64,000 nucleotides of DNA from SCBR16-9 sp964537975 (GTDB taxonomy: Bacteria > Hydrogenedentota > Hydrogenedentia > Hydrogenedentales > SCBR16-9), in NCBI GenBank assembly GCA_964537975.1, contig CAZIDP010000005.1:62001-126000 (forward strand). The letters are read 5' to 3'. Of the stretch, positions 36,039-45,423 are shown one piece after another (the first letter of the stretch is position 1; every line of letters starts with the position of its first letter). The translations under genes and the position numbers were made by a program. The notes beneath the pieces are model-generated. The model searched no databases and was not told the origin of the DNA. It saw nothing but the letters and a program-made list of their open reading frames with translations.

Positions 36039-37119
36039 GTAGAGACCCCCTGGAATTCATCGCATCACTATGCATTCTACGGAATCGCAACCAGGGCATA
36101 ATCGAAAACCAGAAACCTTCAGCAGCAAAACACAGCAATGCTAAAGCCAGGGGCCATCGGTAGCGGTTAACCAAGCTGAAACGCAGTTCACCTTCGATAG
36201 TACGAGCCGTCAAATGTTCCATTTCATCATGGATATATCGAATGTCATCACTGGTAGGAGTAGTCCGCACATAAACGCCATCACCAGCCATTGCGATTTG
36301 TGTCAAGGTCGATTCATCCAGTCGACTGATCTGGTGTCTTTTCTCAGCAGGTATGTTCCTGTAGCGTAACATCCATTGTGGGAACTCAATCACCGTACCT
36401 TGTTCTGAACCGATTCCCAGAACAAATATCCCGGCATCTTGTCCAGCCAACGCAGCCTGTCTTACAGCATCGCCGCTTATTTGTTCACCATCACTAATCA
36501 ACCAGATAGCACGGTGGGCACGACTTGAATCACCTGTGATGCGCGCATCTTCCTGAAATACCTCGCCAGCAGTACGGAGCGCCTCGGCGATATCTGTGCC
36601 CATGACATTCAATGAATCCGTATCTGTTGTCTGCAATATAGACTTGAAATACCCATGATCATGTGTCAATGGACTCATTAGAGCAGCTTCTCCAGCAAAA
36701 ACTATCAACCCTACGCGGTCACCAGGAACCATTTCCAGCATAGCTTCGATTTTATTTTTCGCACGCTCCAATCTTGTTGGAAGGATATCAGTTGCATTCA
36801 TACTTTCAGAAATATCAACCAAAACAAGAATGTCGCGACTTCCCCGCTCCAAATCGACCCAGGACTCTCCCCAATGCGGTTGGGCAAGCGTTAAAAGCAA
36901 AAATACAACACCGAAAATGCTGAACCAGACCAACGGTTTCCTCACACCCGCATCATAACCGGGCAATAAACGGGTTGCCAGGCCAGCCTCAATAAACTGA
37001 TGCAGCCTGCTTCTACGGTGGTGCTCCATTGCACGTAAAGCCAGAAAGCATAATCCTGCCAAACCGATGCCTACGAGCAACCAAAATGGTAGCTGACTTA
37101 TAGGAAAAGCAAATTGCAT
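36031..37119 (-). CDS. VWA-domain membrane protein (BatB-like)
   Basis: A 362-residue inner-membrane protein: two N-terminal spans (about 10-27 and 63-80), a von Willebrand A domain (95-280) and a C-terminal span (about 322-342). The metal-ion-dependent adhesion site is intact: DISESMNA (DxSxS), the Thr in MGTDIAEAL and the Asp in ISDGEQ. VWA proteins of this type pair with MoxR ATPases, which remodel or load their partner. It is the second of two VWA genes, 86 bases after the first, and overlaps the TPR gene by eight bases. Confidence 0.82.
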   Translation of the reverse strand: MQFAFPISQLPFWLLVGIGLAGLCFLALRAMEHHRRSRLHQFIEAGLATRLLPGYDAGVRKPLVWFSIFGVVFLLLTLAQPHWGESWVDLERGSRDILVLVDISESMNATDILPTRLERAKNKIEAMLEMVPGDRVGLIVFAGEAALMSPLTHDHGYFKSILQTTDTDSLNVMGTDIAEALRTAGEVFQEDARITGDSSRAHRAIWLISDGEQISGDAVRQAALAGQDAGIFVLGIGSEQGTVIEFPQWMLRYRNIPAEKRHQISRLDESTLTQIAMAGDGVYVRTTPTSDDIRYIHDEMEHLTARTIEGELRFSLVNRYRWPLALALLCFAAEGFWFSIMPWLRFRRMHSDAMNSRGSLHA

Positions 37120-37205
37120 TATAAGAACGAATGCTCCAGTTTCATTAGGTACCTCCTAAGTGATTCAAGCAGTAAATATGCCTCCAGCACATTGTATGGC
37201 GTAAA

Positions 37206-38243
37206 TCAGGGAATAGATTCAAAATACAATCGACGTAGCGTTATTGAAACCAGCAATGATAATCCACCAAACAGAAAATAAGGCATAAACGCTACTCGAA
37301 ATTCATAATAATCACCAATTTCGACTTCTGTCGTTTCCAACTTGCCAATTTCATTGTAAGCGAGTTGAAGTCCTTCGGTATCACTAGCATGGTAATAACG
37401 CCCAGTGGTTATCTCCGCTATCTCTTTCAACATATCTTCATCAATTGTTTCAACAGGACGATTCAAAAATCCAAATCCTGTGTACATTCCACTTTTTGTT
37501 TCCCCAACACCTATGGTATAAACACGAATTCCAAATTCAGCTGCTATATGTGCTGCGGAAATAGGATCAAGCTCACCGCGATTGTTCAAACCGTCAGTCA
37601 ATAATATAATGACCTTTGAATTTGCTTCACTCTTATTCAACCTTTGAATTGCCAGTCCCAATGCAGAACCAATTGCGGTACCATCCCGTCGCCGGTCACG
37701 CATTATTTCTGTACGTCCCAACTCCCGTAGTAATATTTCATAATCAAGGGTTAATGGGCATTGAGTCCAGGCAAAACCGGCATAATTAATCAGACCAATA
37801 CGGTCCAGACCGAAGCGGTCCGAACTGCGATTTCGCCTGCTTTCTATAAAGTTTCGTACTTCTTGCTTCGTTATATATAAACGATCTCGTGGTTGCCCGC
37901 CTTCAAAAAAATCGCGCTCCTGCATACTGCTTGAAACATCCACCACCAGCATGATGTCAATAATGTTGGCGCGATCGCGGCGAATCTGATAACCGTGTAA
38001 TGGTCCTGCCAGAGCGACAATCAACGCGGTCAATCCTAAAGCACGTAAAAGCGGGGGCAACCTGCGTGCCCAATTGTGCTTATGGGTATGAAGCCTTGCC
38101 AGGACTTCACCAGTGGAAATATTGACTGCACCTGGGGTTTTTGCGGTCATTTCCAGGAATAGTAAAATAACAACCCCAATTATCAACAGAAGTACGTAAG
38201 GATAACTCAAAGCATCAAATTGGAATACATTCAGAAGACTCAT
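37206..38243 (-). CDS. VWA-domain membrane protein (BatA-like)
   Basis: A 345-residue protein with two N-terminal membrane spans (about 12-29 and 65-80), a VWA domain (90-290) and a C-terminal span (315-335). The MIDAS residues are DVSSSMQE (DxSxS), the Thr in RDGTAIGSAL and the Asp in LLTDGLNNRG. Its start overlaps the stop of the upstream membrane protein (ATGA). The MoxR-DUF58-BatA-BatB order is the standard Bat arrangement, so BatA is preferred for this copy and BatB for the next. Confidence 0.83.
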   Translation of the reverse strand: MSLLNVFQFDALSYPYVLLLIIGVVILLFLEMTAKTPGAVNISTGEVLARLHTHKHNWARRLPPLLRALGLTALIVALAGPLHGYQIRRDRANIIDIMLVVDVSSSMQERDFFEGGQPRDRLYITKQEVRNFIESRRNRSSDRFGLDRIGLINYAGFAWTQCPLTLDYEILLRELGRTEIMRDRRRDGTAIGSALGLAIQRLNKSEANSKVIILLTDGLNNRGELDPISAAHIAAEFGIRVYTIGVGETKSGMYTGFGFLNRPVETIDEDMLKEIAEITTGRYYHASDTEGLQLAYNEIGKLETTEVEIGDYYEFRVAFMPYFLFGGLSLLVSITLRRLYFESIP

Positions 38244-39265
38244 GTGACAGCCTCCTGTTCATCAGGTTTTTCTTCAGATGTTTCTTTGGGGATGGTTGAC
38301 TTGATATAAGATTCTACTACTTCAAAATTTAAGGCCATCTCTTCAGTAGAAGGCTGGTGACGCGCAAATTTCACCCGGTCACTTTGTTTAAGGAAATTGG
38401 CTATTTTATCGTGATAATCAATATCCAGGATATTGTTTTTTCCGGCAATTTCTAAAAACTCCTGGGTTGTAAGTTCTGGGGCTTGCACTTGAAACCGGTC
38501 TTCAATGTAATATCGTAGTATTGCTGATAAATCCACGTAGTATTGCTCATAACGCCCGGACGCCGGTAATTGTCTCTGGTTTAAATCTTCGAGTCGGTGT
38601 AAAGCAATTTCCCAGGCCGGTAACGTCGGACGAATAATCTCGGGTATGTTTCGTCGGGAGTATAGTCCATAGAACATTGCCACCAGTAGCACAAGTGCCA
38701 CAATTCCTGACACCCACATCCAGGTAGTAGATCGTTCTGGAACCAAAGTATCTGGCTCAATAACGGGAGCCATTGTAGACAGGTGTTCTCGCTCTTCTTC
38801 TGTCAAGTCACGTGCTTTAAAGAGGACTCCTGGCAATCGCATGGACTGCGAATCACCCCATTTTACCGTTGCTGGTGGTAGCTGATAGGTAGCTATCTTC
38901 ATGGGGTCAATAAGATATCGTTGCGTAATGCGATAGCGACCAGACCGTAATTCATCAATACTTTGCCCCAAATACTCAATTTCAAGACCGGAAAGACTTG
39001 AAGGCAATCGATCCAGTTGAAGTTCAAGCGAAGACGGGCCCTCCGCAATTACCCGGTATTCGACGGGCATATGATAGGGTGTTACCACCGGGGTCACTTC
39101 TACAGCTAAAGTAACATTCCCTTCAGCATATGCGATATTTGCCGGAGTTATGCCAGCTATTACCAACGACATAGTGATTACACAGCAGAAAGTAAACATC
39201 CTGTTGGCAACACGCAAAAAGAAATTCGTTGTACTGTTTGTTAAACTGTAATTAAATAGCCGCAT
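38240..39265 (-). CDS. Bat-unit membrane protein, DUF4381-like layout
   Basis: A 341-residue protein with a signal or anchor near the N-terminus (possibly starting at an internal Met, MFTFCC), a beta-rich extracytoplasmic domain (about 50-170), one span (about 183-205: WVSGIVALVLLVAMFYGLY) and a cytoplasmic helical domain (HRLEDLNQRQLPASGRYEQYYVDL, ILRYYIEDRF). This layout is usual for the unnamed gene between DUF58 and BatA in bat operons. The start codon overlaps the DUF58 stop (TAATG). Confidence 0.75.
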   Translation of the reverse strand: MRLFNYSLTNSTTNFFLRVANRMFTFCCVITMSLVIAGITPANIAYAEGNVTLAVEVTPVVTPYHMPVEYRVIAEGPSSLELQLDRLPSSLSGLEIEYLGQSIDELRSGRYRITQRYLIDPMKIATYQLPPATVKWGDSQSMRLPGVLFKARDLTEEEREHLSTMAPVIEPDTLVPERSTTWMWVSGIVALVLLVAMFYGLYSRRNIPEIIRPTLPAWEIALHRLEDLNQRQLPASGRYEQYYVDLSAILRYYIEDRFQVQAPELTTQEFLEIAGKNNILDIDYHDKIANFLKQSDRVKFARHQPSTEEMALNFEVVESYIKSTIPKETSEEKPDEQEAVT

Positions 39266-40143
39266 TAGCGTAAACGCTTCTCCCGCATTCTGAAAAATCG
39301 ATACAACTCATTAACATACGAGGTATCCGTTCGAACCGCGATGGTATCAACACGAGTCCTGCGAAATATTTGTTCTCTGGTAGATTCCCGTTTCCGCGCT
39401 TCATTCAGGTATGCCATGCGAACTTTCGTGTCACTGGTATTAACCAACATCTCTCGACCTGTTTCTGCATCACGTATTGCAACCAGACCGACATTTGGCA
39501 ATTCCATTTCACGGGGATCACTTACCACCGTTGCAATAACATCATGCTTCCGATTGGCAATGCGTAACGCTGCCTCATAATCATCGGCCATAAAATCCGA
39601 GACCAGAAAGACCACCGCTTTACGACGTATGACATTGTTCAGGTAATGCAAAGCTTCAGGAATGTTGGTCTTTACACCACTGGGAGTGTAATACAACACT
39701 TCTCGAATTACACGAAGCACATGCTTACTGCCTTTACTTGGCGGCACATACAACTCCACCTTGTCCGTAAAAATAATCAGGCCGACTTTATCGTTATTTT
39801 TGATGGCTGAAAAAGCCAGTACTGCGCACAACTCGGCAGCCAACTCGTTTTTAAAACGCGACACACTGCCAAATCTTCCAGAACCACTCGCGTCAACCAC
39901 GAGCATGACTGTCAACTCACGTTCTTCAGCCAACACTTTAACCTGGGGATGTCCTGTCCGTGCTGTAACATTCCAGTCTATAGAACGAACATCATCACCT
40001 GGTACATACTCCCTGACTTCTTTAAATTCCATACCCTGGCCCTTAAATACACTTTCGTATTGGCCAGCAAGTATTTCATTTACCATGCGACTCGTCCTGA
40101 TTTGAATCCGGCGAATCTGTTGCATGATTTCTGCAGGGATCAT
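39265..40143 (-). CDS. DUF58-family protein of the MoxR/Bat system
   Basis: A 292-residue cytoplasmic DUF58 protein. Family hallmarks are GQYESVFKGQGMEFKEVREY, the DDVRSIDWNVTARTGHPQVK segment and a VWA-like fold with DASGSGRFG in place of the classical MIDAS motif. DUF58 proteins are constant partners of MoxR ATPases and may hand the ATPase to membrane VWA proteins. It lies 21 bases after moxR and is coupled to the next gene. Confidence 0.87.
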   Translation of the reverse strand: MIPAEIMQQIRRIQIRTSRMVNEILAGQYESVFKGQGMEFKEVREYVPGDDVRSIDWNVTARTGHPQVKVLAEERELTVMLVVDASGSGRFGSVSRFKNELAAELCAVLAFSAIKNNDKVGLIIFTDKVELYVPPSKGSKHVLRVIREVLYYTPSGVKTNIPEALHYLNNVIRRKAVVFLVSDFMADDYEAALRIANRKHDVIATVVSDPREMELPNVGLVAIRDAETGREMLVNTSDTKVRMAYLNEARKRESTREQIFRRTRVDTIAVRTDTSYVNELYRFFRMREKRLR

Positions 40144-40164
40144 ACGTGCAATTCCTGTTTTTGG

Positions 40165-41157
40165 TTATGGTACGGGTACTGTTTCAAGAATTTTGCGAAT
40201 AATGTCTTCACTGAAAGTATTTTCCGCTTCTGCTTCATAGGTAACCTTGACACGATGCCGCAGAATGTCCATTGCAACCTGTTTAACATCGTTGGGGAAA
40301 ACATTGCCTTCACATTGAAGGAATGCGAGAGCGCGTGCGGCTTGCTGCAAATAGATGGTTGCGCGGGGAGAGGCACCGTATTCAATCAAATGGTTAATCT
40401 GTAACCCAAATGCCTCCGGATGCCGGGTCGCGTGGACAATATCAACAATATAATTTTTAGCCTTGTCATCCACATATATCTTATTAACTACTTCACGTGC
40501 TTCCATTATCTCCTGACGCGTCACAACTGCAGAAACGATAGAATTGTGCAGCATATCAACCCGGTCCATGATTTCACGTTCTTCTGCTCGGCTGGGATAT
40601 GTAATGCGAAGCTTCAACATGAAGCGGTCTACCTGCGCTTCCGGTAATGGATACGTGCCTTCCTGTTCAATAGGATTCTGCGTTGCCAACACCATAAATG
40701 GCTCATCCAGACTGAACGTTGTATCGCCTATGGTTACCTGACGTTCCTGCATAGCTTCAAGCAAGGCACTTTGAACCTTGGCTGGTGCGCGATTAATTTC
40801 ATCCGCAAGTATTATATTGCCAAATATGGGACCTTTTTTCGTTGTAAACTCCCCAGACTTTGGGTTATATACCAAAGTACCAATTAAATCTGCCGGTAAC
40901 AAATCCGGGGTAAATTGGATACGTTTAAAATTACACGAAATTGCTTTTGCCAGGGTATTTACAGCAGTCGTTTTGGCCAACCCAGGTACACCCTCTATCA
41001 ATACATGGCCATTGGCCAACATACCAATTAGCAACCGATCTATCATGTATTGCTGTCCGACAATCACCCGGCCAATTTCTGTACGCAGTCGCGTAACAAA
41101 CTGGGCTTGACGCTCCACGCTACGCCGAACTTCTTCCACATTCGTCATTGTCGTCAT
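40165..41157 (-). CDS. moxR: MoxR-family AAA+ ATPase
   Basis: A 330-residue AAA+ ATPase. Walker A GVPGLAKT, Walker B ILADEINRAPAKVQSALLEAMQE, and sensor 1 in ATQNPIEQEGTYPLPEAQ are textbook MoxR. It works with VWA-domain proteins as a chaperone-like loader, here probably on the DUF58, BatA and BatB products. The start at 41157 overlaps the preceding gene (ATGA); a second ATG lies three codons in. Confidence 0.93.
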   Translation of the reverse strand: MTTMTNVEEVRRSVERQAQFVTRLRTEIGRVIVGQQYMIDRLLIGMLANGHVLIEGVPGLAKTTAVNTLAKAISCNFKRIQFTPDLLPADLIGTLVYNPKSGEFTTKKGPIFGNIILADEINRAPAKVQSALLEAMQERQVTIGDTTFSLDEPFMVLATQNPIEQEGTYPLPEAQVDRFMLKLRITYPSRAEEREIMDRVDMLHNSIVSAVVTRQEIMEAREVVNKIYVDDKAKNYIVDIVHATRHPEAFGLQINHLIEYGASPRATIYLQQAARALAFLQCEGNVFPNDVKQVAMDILRHRVKVTYEAEAENTFSEDIIRKILETVPVP

Positions 41158-41984
41158 CTAGAGGGCTCCTCCTTCAATTGGGTAACCAATCGTTCCACGT
41201 CACGCATGTCTCCACTTATTTCATCTTCTGATGGGCGAATGCCCTGAAAACCCACGGCCTGGGTGGTCTCTTTAAGGCGATTTATCAGCAATGCATCTTC
41301 TGTCTGATTTCCGAAATCACCAACGATACGAGATAAAAGCAGGTACATGGCATAATAATCACCATCAAGTCGTAAGCGTTGCGCCTGATGAAAGTCTTGT
41401 AGTGCTTTCTGTTGTTGAGAAACAGGAGGCAAGCTCATGGTTGTAGAACTTCGCCACCAGACCAGCAATGCAAATGCGATTCCAAACACCAAGACACCCA
41501 CAATAGGTAATGCTATTATCCAGGCACTGACCGGTTGCACTACAACTATGTTCATCCCTTCAACAACCAGAACATACGTGTTATGCTCCAACACATCGTC
41601 CAATATTGCTGATTCTTCCGGGAATTCATTCGCTGTAACATAGCCAATCCGCACCTCAGGAAAGACAAATTCACCCTCACTGTGCGGCTTTACCACCAGT
41701 TGCTGTAACACAACCCATTCATTATTATCCTGATATGACTTTGCGGAGCCATATTCAATTTCTCCCCAGGAGATTTCAGGAACTTCAATGGGTAATACAG
41801 CAAAATTACCCGGATCACCTTGCCAGGCTACATGGTATTCAATGATAAAAGGTGACCCCACATAACACCGGGATTCTTCAAATTCAACCGATGCAATGGG
41901 TTCAGCATTCAGATTGGAATGCCACAACCCAACCAGAAAAACAACTGTATATAAGGATGATTTAATGAACTTATAATTCCACAT
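41154..41984 (-). CDS. First gene of the bat unit, BatD-like exported membrane protein
   Basis: A 276-residue protein: signal peptide (1-27), a beta-sandwich (30-145: SRCYVGSPFIIEYHVAWQGD resembles BatD repeats), one span (about 153-173) and a cytoplasmic helical part (QKALQDFHQAQRLRLDGDYYAMYLLLSR). It has the same layout as the gene at 38240, so the two may be paralogues. It begins the twelve-gene unit, with ATGA coupling to moxR. Its own function is unknown. Confidence 0.72.
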   Translation of the reverse strand: MWNYKFIKSSLYTVVFLVGLWHSNLNAEPIASVEFEESRCYVGSPFIIEYHVAWQGDPGNFAVLPIEVPEISWGEIEYGSAKSYQDNNEWVVLQQLVVKPHSEGEFVFPEVRIGYVTANEFPEESAILDDVLEHNTYVLVVEGMNIVVVQPVSAWIIALPIVGVLVFGIAFALLVWWRSSTTMSLPPVSQQQKALQDFHQAQRLRLDGDYYAMYLLLSRIVGDFGNQTEDALLINRLKETTQAVGFQGIRPSEDEISGDMRDVERLVTQLKEEPSR

Positions 41985-42352
41985 AGTTTACTGGGAGCAT
42001 AATGCGTGCCTATTTACAATCATGCTTTCAAGACAATTGATATCAAGGACTTACAGTTATTTCTTCTTTATACAATGCCTTGCTCATACCCTATTTGAGG
42101 CTTCTTGTCTCAAATGGTCTTATCCAGAGTATGGATAATTCGTACTAGCCCGATTCGAGACAACTGTTGCTCTATTTTAATGGAATATGCCTAGTTTGGG
42201 CATGCGGAAATAATGCTATATTGACGACAAGCATGATTGTAGAACCAGAAAATTAATGGGTATCATTGTTTATGTAGAATAATAAGCTCTCAATGCAGTA
42301 AAATTTAGATTGTATAGAAATTATAGGTATTTATTATTTGGGAGATTATTTG
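41985..42352. other. Divergent region upstream of the bat unit and the HD-GYP gene
   Basis: 368 bases without a coding frame, carrying the bat-unit promoter on the minus strand and the HD-GYP promoter on the plus strand. Two inverted repeats are visible: TTGATATCAA (42037-42046) and ATTTGAG-N9-CTCAAAT (42093-42115). Neither lies in a recognisable promoter pair, so I do not assign promoters. Confidence 0.45.
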
Positions 42353-43522
42353 TTGTCTGGAAACACGCAAATTGGCAAACATATCCTGGTAGTCGACGAT
42401 CTACCAGAAAACGCCAAAATACTTTCCAGTTTTCTGACTCCTCAAGGCTATATCATAGACGCTGTCACCAGCGGTGAAGAGGCACTGGAGCTGGTATCCA
42501 AAACTATTCCTGATGTTATATTGCTCGATTTGGTTATGCCTGGAATGAACGGACTCGAAGTTTGTCGCAGGTTGAAACAGCAACCTAACACCCGGCATGT
42601 CCCTGTCATTATCATCACGGGAGTTTCGGAGCGCGAAGCAAATATAAAAGCTATCGAAGCTGGTGCCGATGACTTCCTTACAAAACCATTTGACAGGGTA
42701 TTGCTTCAAGCCCGAATCGATACTTCTATAAAGACAAAAATCCTACAAGACCAGTTATTGGAACACCAGCAAGAATTGGAAGAAATAGTGCGACAACGCA
42801 CTAAACAGGTTGAACTGACCCAGCGAATCACTGTTTTCAGTCTGGCCAAACTTGCTGAGTCCAGAGACAATGAAACCGGCGACCATTTGGAACGCATACG
42901 TTGTTATGCGCGTGAACTGGCTGAAGAGTTGAGTGGTTATTCAGAATTCAGCGCAATAATCGACCAATCGTTTATAAAAAAAATCTACGATTCCTGCCCA
43001 TTGCATGATATTGGTAAGGTAGGTATACCAGATAAAATCCTACTTAAGCCAGGGAAGCTTACTGCTCATGAGTTCGAAATCATGAAAAGACATCCGCTGA
43101 TTGGAGGGGATACCTTACATGCAGCAGACTTGGAAGCCGGGCAAAATTCATTTTTAAAAATGGGTCGTGACATTGCCTACTTCCATCATGAAAGAATGGA
43201 TGGAAAAGGATACCCATTCGGATTGCGCGATCAAATGATCCCCATAGCAGCCCGTATAACCGCATTGGCAGATGTGTATGATGCCCTATCATCACGCAGA
43301 CCCTATAAAGAACCTTTCAGCCACGAAAAATCAAAAGCTATCATTCTGGAAGGCGATGGAAAGCAATTTGATTCCTTGATCGTCAAAGCATTTCTGTCAC
43401 GTGAATTTCGGTTTGATGAAATCAGAAACCACTTCAGGGGGACTGGCCGTCCTGCACCTTTACAGAAGTTGTCGGAAATTGCTGATGAATTACCTCAAGC
43501 CATCAATCCTGGTACAGGTTGA
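42353..43522 (+). CDS. Response regulator with HD-GYP c-di-GMP phosphodiesterase
   Basis: A 389-residue cytoplasmic protein. The REC domain (residues 10-125) has the acidic pair D15-D16, phosphoacceptor D59 (LLDLVMPG) and Lys111 (TKPFD). A coiled linker (125-160) leads to the HD-GYP domain: HD at 218-219 (PLHDIGKVGIPD), KRHPLIGG, and HHERMDGKGYP near 278-288, with the HHE and GYP motifs intact. It should degrade c-di-GMP when phosphorylated. Start: GGGAG (42340-42344) favours TTG at 42353 (8 bases) or 42350 (5 bases); there is no ATG in the right place. A partner kinase is not in the window. Confidence 0.88.
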   Translation: MSGNTQIGKHILVVDDLPENAKILSSFLTPQGYIIDAVTSGEEALELVSKTIPDVILLDLVMPGMNGLEVCRRLKQQPNTRHVPVIIITGVSEREANIKAIEAGADDFLTKPFDRVLLQARIDTSIKTKILQDQLLEHQQELEEIVRQRTKQVELTQRITVFSLAKLAESRDNETGDHLERIRCYARELAEELSGYSEFSAIIDQSFIKKIYDSCPLHDIGKVGIPDKILLKPGKLTAHEFEIMKRHPLIGGDTLHAADLEAGQNSFLKMGRDIAYFHHERMDGKGYPFGLRDQMIPIAARITALADVYDALSSRRPYKEPFSHEKSKAIILEGDGKQFDSLIVKAFLSREFRFDEIRNHFRGTGRPAPLQKLSEIADELPQAINPGTG

Positions 43523-43578
43523 ACAAAATTCTGACAACTGCAACGATCCGATTAATCTCATTTTATTCTGTAAAATGT

Positions 43579-45423
43579 TTAAACATGGCGCAATCGAAGC
43601 AATGCCTGCGCCGCCAAACGTGGTGAATTACGAATTTCGTTGCGTATGTCATCAGTCCAGGTTTGCTCTGGAAACGTGATTGCTACCCGCATGGGCAACC
43701 AACCCAACTCAGTTGTGATCAATGCGTCCCACAATCGGTTGTCAGCCGGTATCAACCCATCTAACCACAATGGCAATGAAGTGTCCACTTCCCAGGCAGC
43801 ATCCTGGTTTAACTGTTCAAAAGCCAGATAGGTTTCCAAATCATTTATTGATTGAGTCCATAGCCCCGGTATCGTCTCTCCTGATGATTCTAACAGGTGT
43901 ATCGCGGACAGAAGCCCTGTATATTGCATGATATCTGCTTGGATACTACGTACATCCATCATGTAACGAGCATCAAAACCGGGCAAAGGCTCTGCATTGC
44001 GAGGCTGGATGCTTTCTGCCAGGTAATCCCCGGCAATTGTAATGCTATCTTTGTATTGCTCCCAAAATATTGAAAGCATATTTTCAGGCAGTAGCCGATG
44101 CACATGATGACAAGCGCCAAGCCACCAGGCAGTTCCACTACGATTAAGCCATAAGTGTGGCGTTGCTTCTGTGCCATTGGAATATGCGGCTACTGGTAAA
44201 GAACCTATTGGCTTACCACGTGCATGAGTATTTCGCATTGTGCTACGCTGAAAGTTCAACAACCCATCTGCTTTTTCCCATTCTTCTTCTACAGCATATG
44301 CATAAGCTACCCAGGCTGAAGTTTCTGGGGTAACTCCATAAAACGGACTACCAAAATCCAGATATTCTACTATCGCTCCTGAATTAGTATCGCGAAATAG
44401 ATGAAATGTTTGCTCAATATATGGAAGTAATTCATCAATCACTGTACTGTTTGTTGTTGTTGTTGTAGTCGGAAGAAGCTGCTCCCAGAATGTCCTGACT
44501 TCTGTTTCGAGCTGTTTACTATGCTGTTCCTGTATTTGAATGAGCGCAGCATCCAGAGACTCCCTGGTTTCCGCAAAAGCAATAAACACTGCACATTTAT
44601 CGTCCTTCTTTAATACTAATTCGAAGCTCAATGAATTTACTTGTGTGTGCAGTAACGGCTGTTCCAACACTATGTCGTTACTTTTTGTGTTGGCAACTAC
44701 CTTGCTCGGTGAAATATCTGTAGTGGTGCTTATCCAAATACCTTTCCCCAGCGTCGATATTGATTCATGTGATATCAGACCTGGCGCTGTGCCTACCAAT
44801 GCATTCCACTCCAGCCAACTATCTTCACCAGGCGCAAAACTATAAACACCTTGATCGCCTCCTGCAAACATAAGCCCAGATTGCTCTTTGGGCCTGAGCA
44901 TAATTGTGGCAGCAGGATACTCCGGATAGATACGATTTTCAGGTATATAAGAAGATGTCCAACGAAATTCAAAGTCTTGGGTTGATGGTAAGGCAGAATC
45001 TACAACTACTTGCGATACAATCACATCGAATATAGGATGCACAAAAACTTTATGGTGTAATGTTAGACCCAGACTTTCCCAGGTTGATTCAGCATGTAGT
45101 AGCGGTACATCAATATCCAATTCTTGTTGGTATAGATCAGGTGAAATGTACTCATCACCATCTAGTAGTAACCAACCCGAAAACGTGGAAATATTATCAT
45201 CTGTATAGCCAACTGCATGATTAACAATTGATTTACCATAGTGTTCGTAATACCCGGGACTTGGCCATCGGCATGAAACAATATTCCCGCTATTATCAAT
45301 CGATATACTCAACCTGCCATTGCCCAGATTCGTCAACCCGGGGGATTCCTCTGCAAATACACCAAAAATGGTTATCTGCAAACCAATCAATAATGATACT
45401 GTAAAAAAAATCGGACCTTTCAT
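43579..45423 (-). CDS. Secreted protein, possibly six-hairpin glycosidase-like
   Basis: A 614-residue protein with a signal peptide (1-24, ending VFA-EE). The N-terminal part (GLTNLGNGRLSISIDNSGNIVS) recalls the super-sandwich domain of GH15-like enzymes, and the C-terminal half (about 330-614) is helical, as in (alpha/alpha)6 barrels. I cannot place the catalytic acid and base, so an enzymatic call is not safe. A run of six Thr near the middle is encoded by a short TTG/CAA trinucleotide repeat (about 44451-44465). It overlaps the upstream membrane protein gene by ATGA, so the two proteins probably work together. Confidence 0.6.
   Translation of the reverse strand: MKGPIFFTVSLLIGLQITIFGVFAEESPGLTNLGNGRLSISIDNSGNIVSCRWPSPGYYEHYGKSIVNHAVGYTDDNISTFSGWLLLDGDEYISPDLYQQELDIDVPLLHAESTWESLGLTLHHKVFVHPIFDVIVSQVVVDSALPSTQDFEFRWTSSYIPENRIYPEYPAATIMLRPKEQSGLMFAGGDQGVYSFAPGEDSWLEWNALVGTAPGLISHESISTLGKGIWISTTTDISPSKVVANTKSNDIVLEQPLLHTQVNSLSFELVLKKDDKCAVFIAFAETRESLDAALIQIQEQHSKQLETEVRTFWEQLLPTTTTTTNSTVIDELLPYIEQTFHLFRDTNSGAIVEYLDFGSPFYGVTPETSAWVAYAYAVEEEWEKADGLLNFQRSTMRNTHARGKPIGSLPVAAYSNGTEATPHLWLNRSGTAWWLGACHHVHRLLPENMLSIFWEQYKDSITIAGDYLAESIQPRNAEPLPGFDARYMMDVRSIQADIMQYTGLLSAIHLLESSGETIPGLWTQSINDLETYLAFEQLNQDAAWEVDTSLPLWLDGLIPADNRLWDALITTELGWLPMRVAITFPEQTWTDDIRNEIRNSPRLAAQALLRLRHV

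Noticed and set aside
42037..42046. Palindrome TTGATATCAA, also at 21445-21454, as a shared operator
   Set aside because: One copy lies at the 3' end of holA, not in a promoter; two 10-base AT-rich matches in 64 kb are weak evidence.
44451..44465. TTG trinucleotide repeat as a phase-variation tract
   Set aside because: Only five units, and changes in multiples of three would only alter a Thr run without switching the frame.
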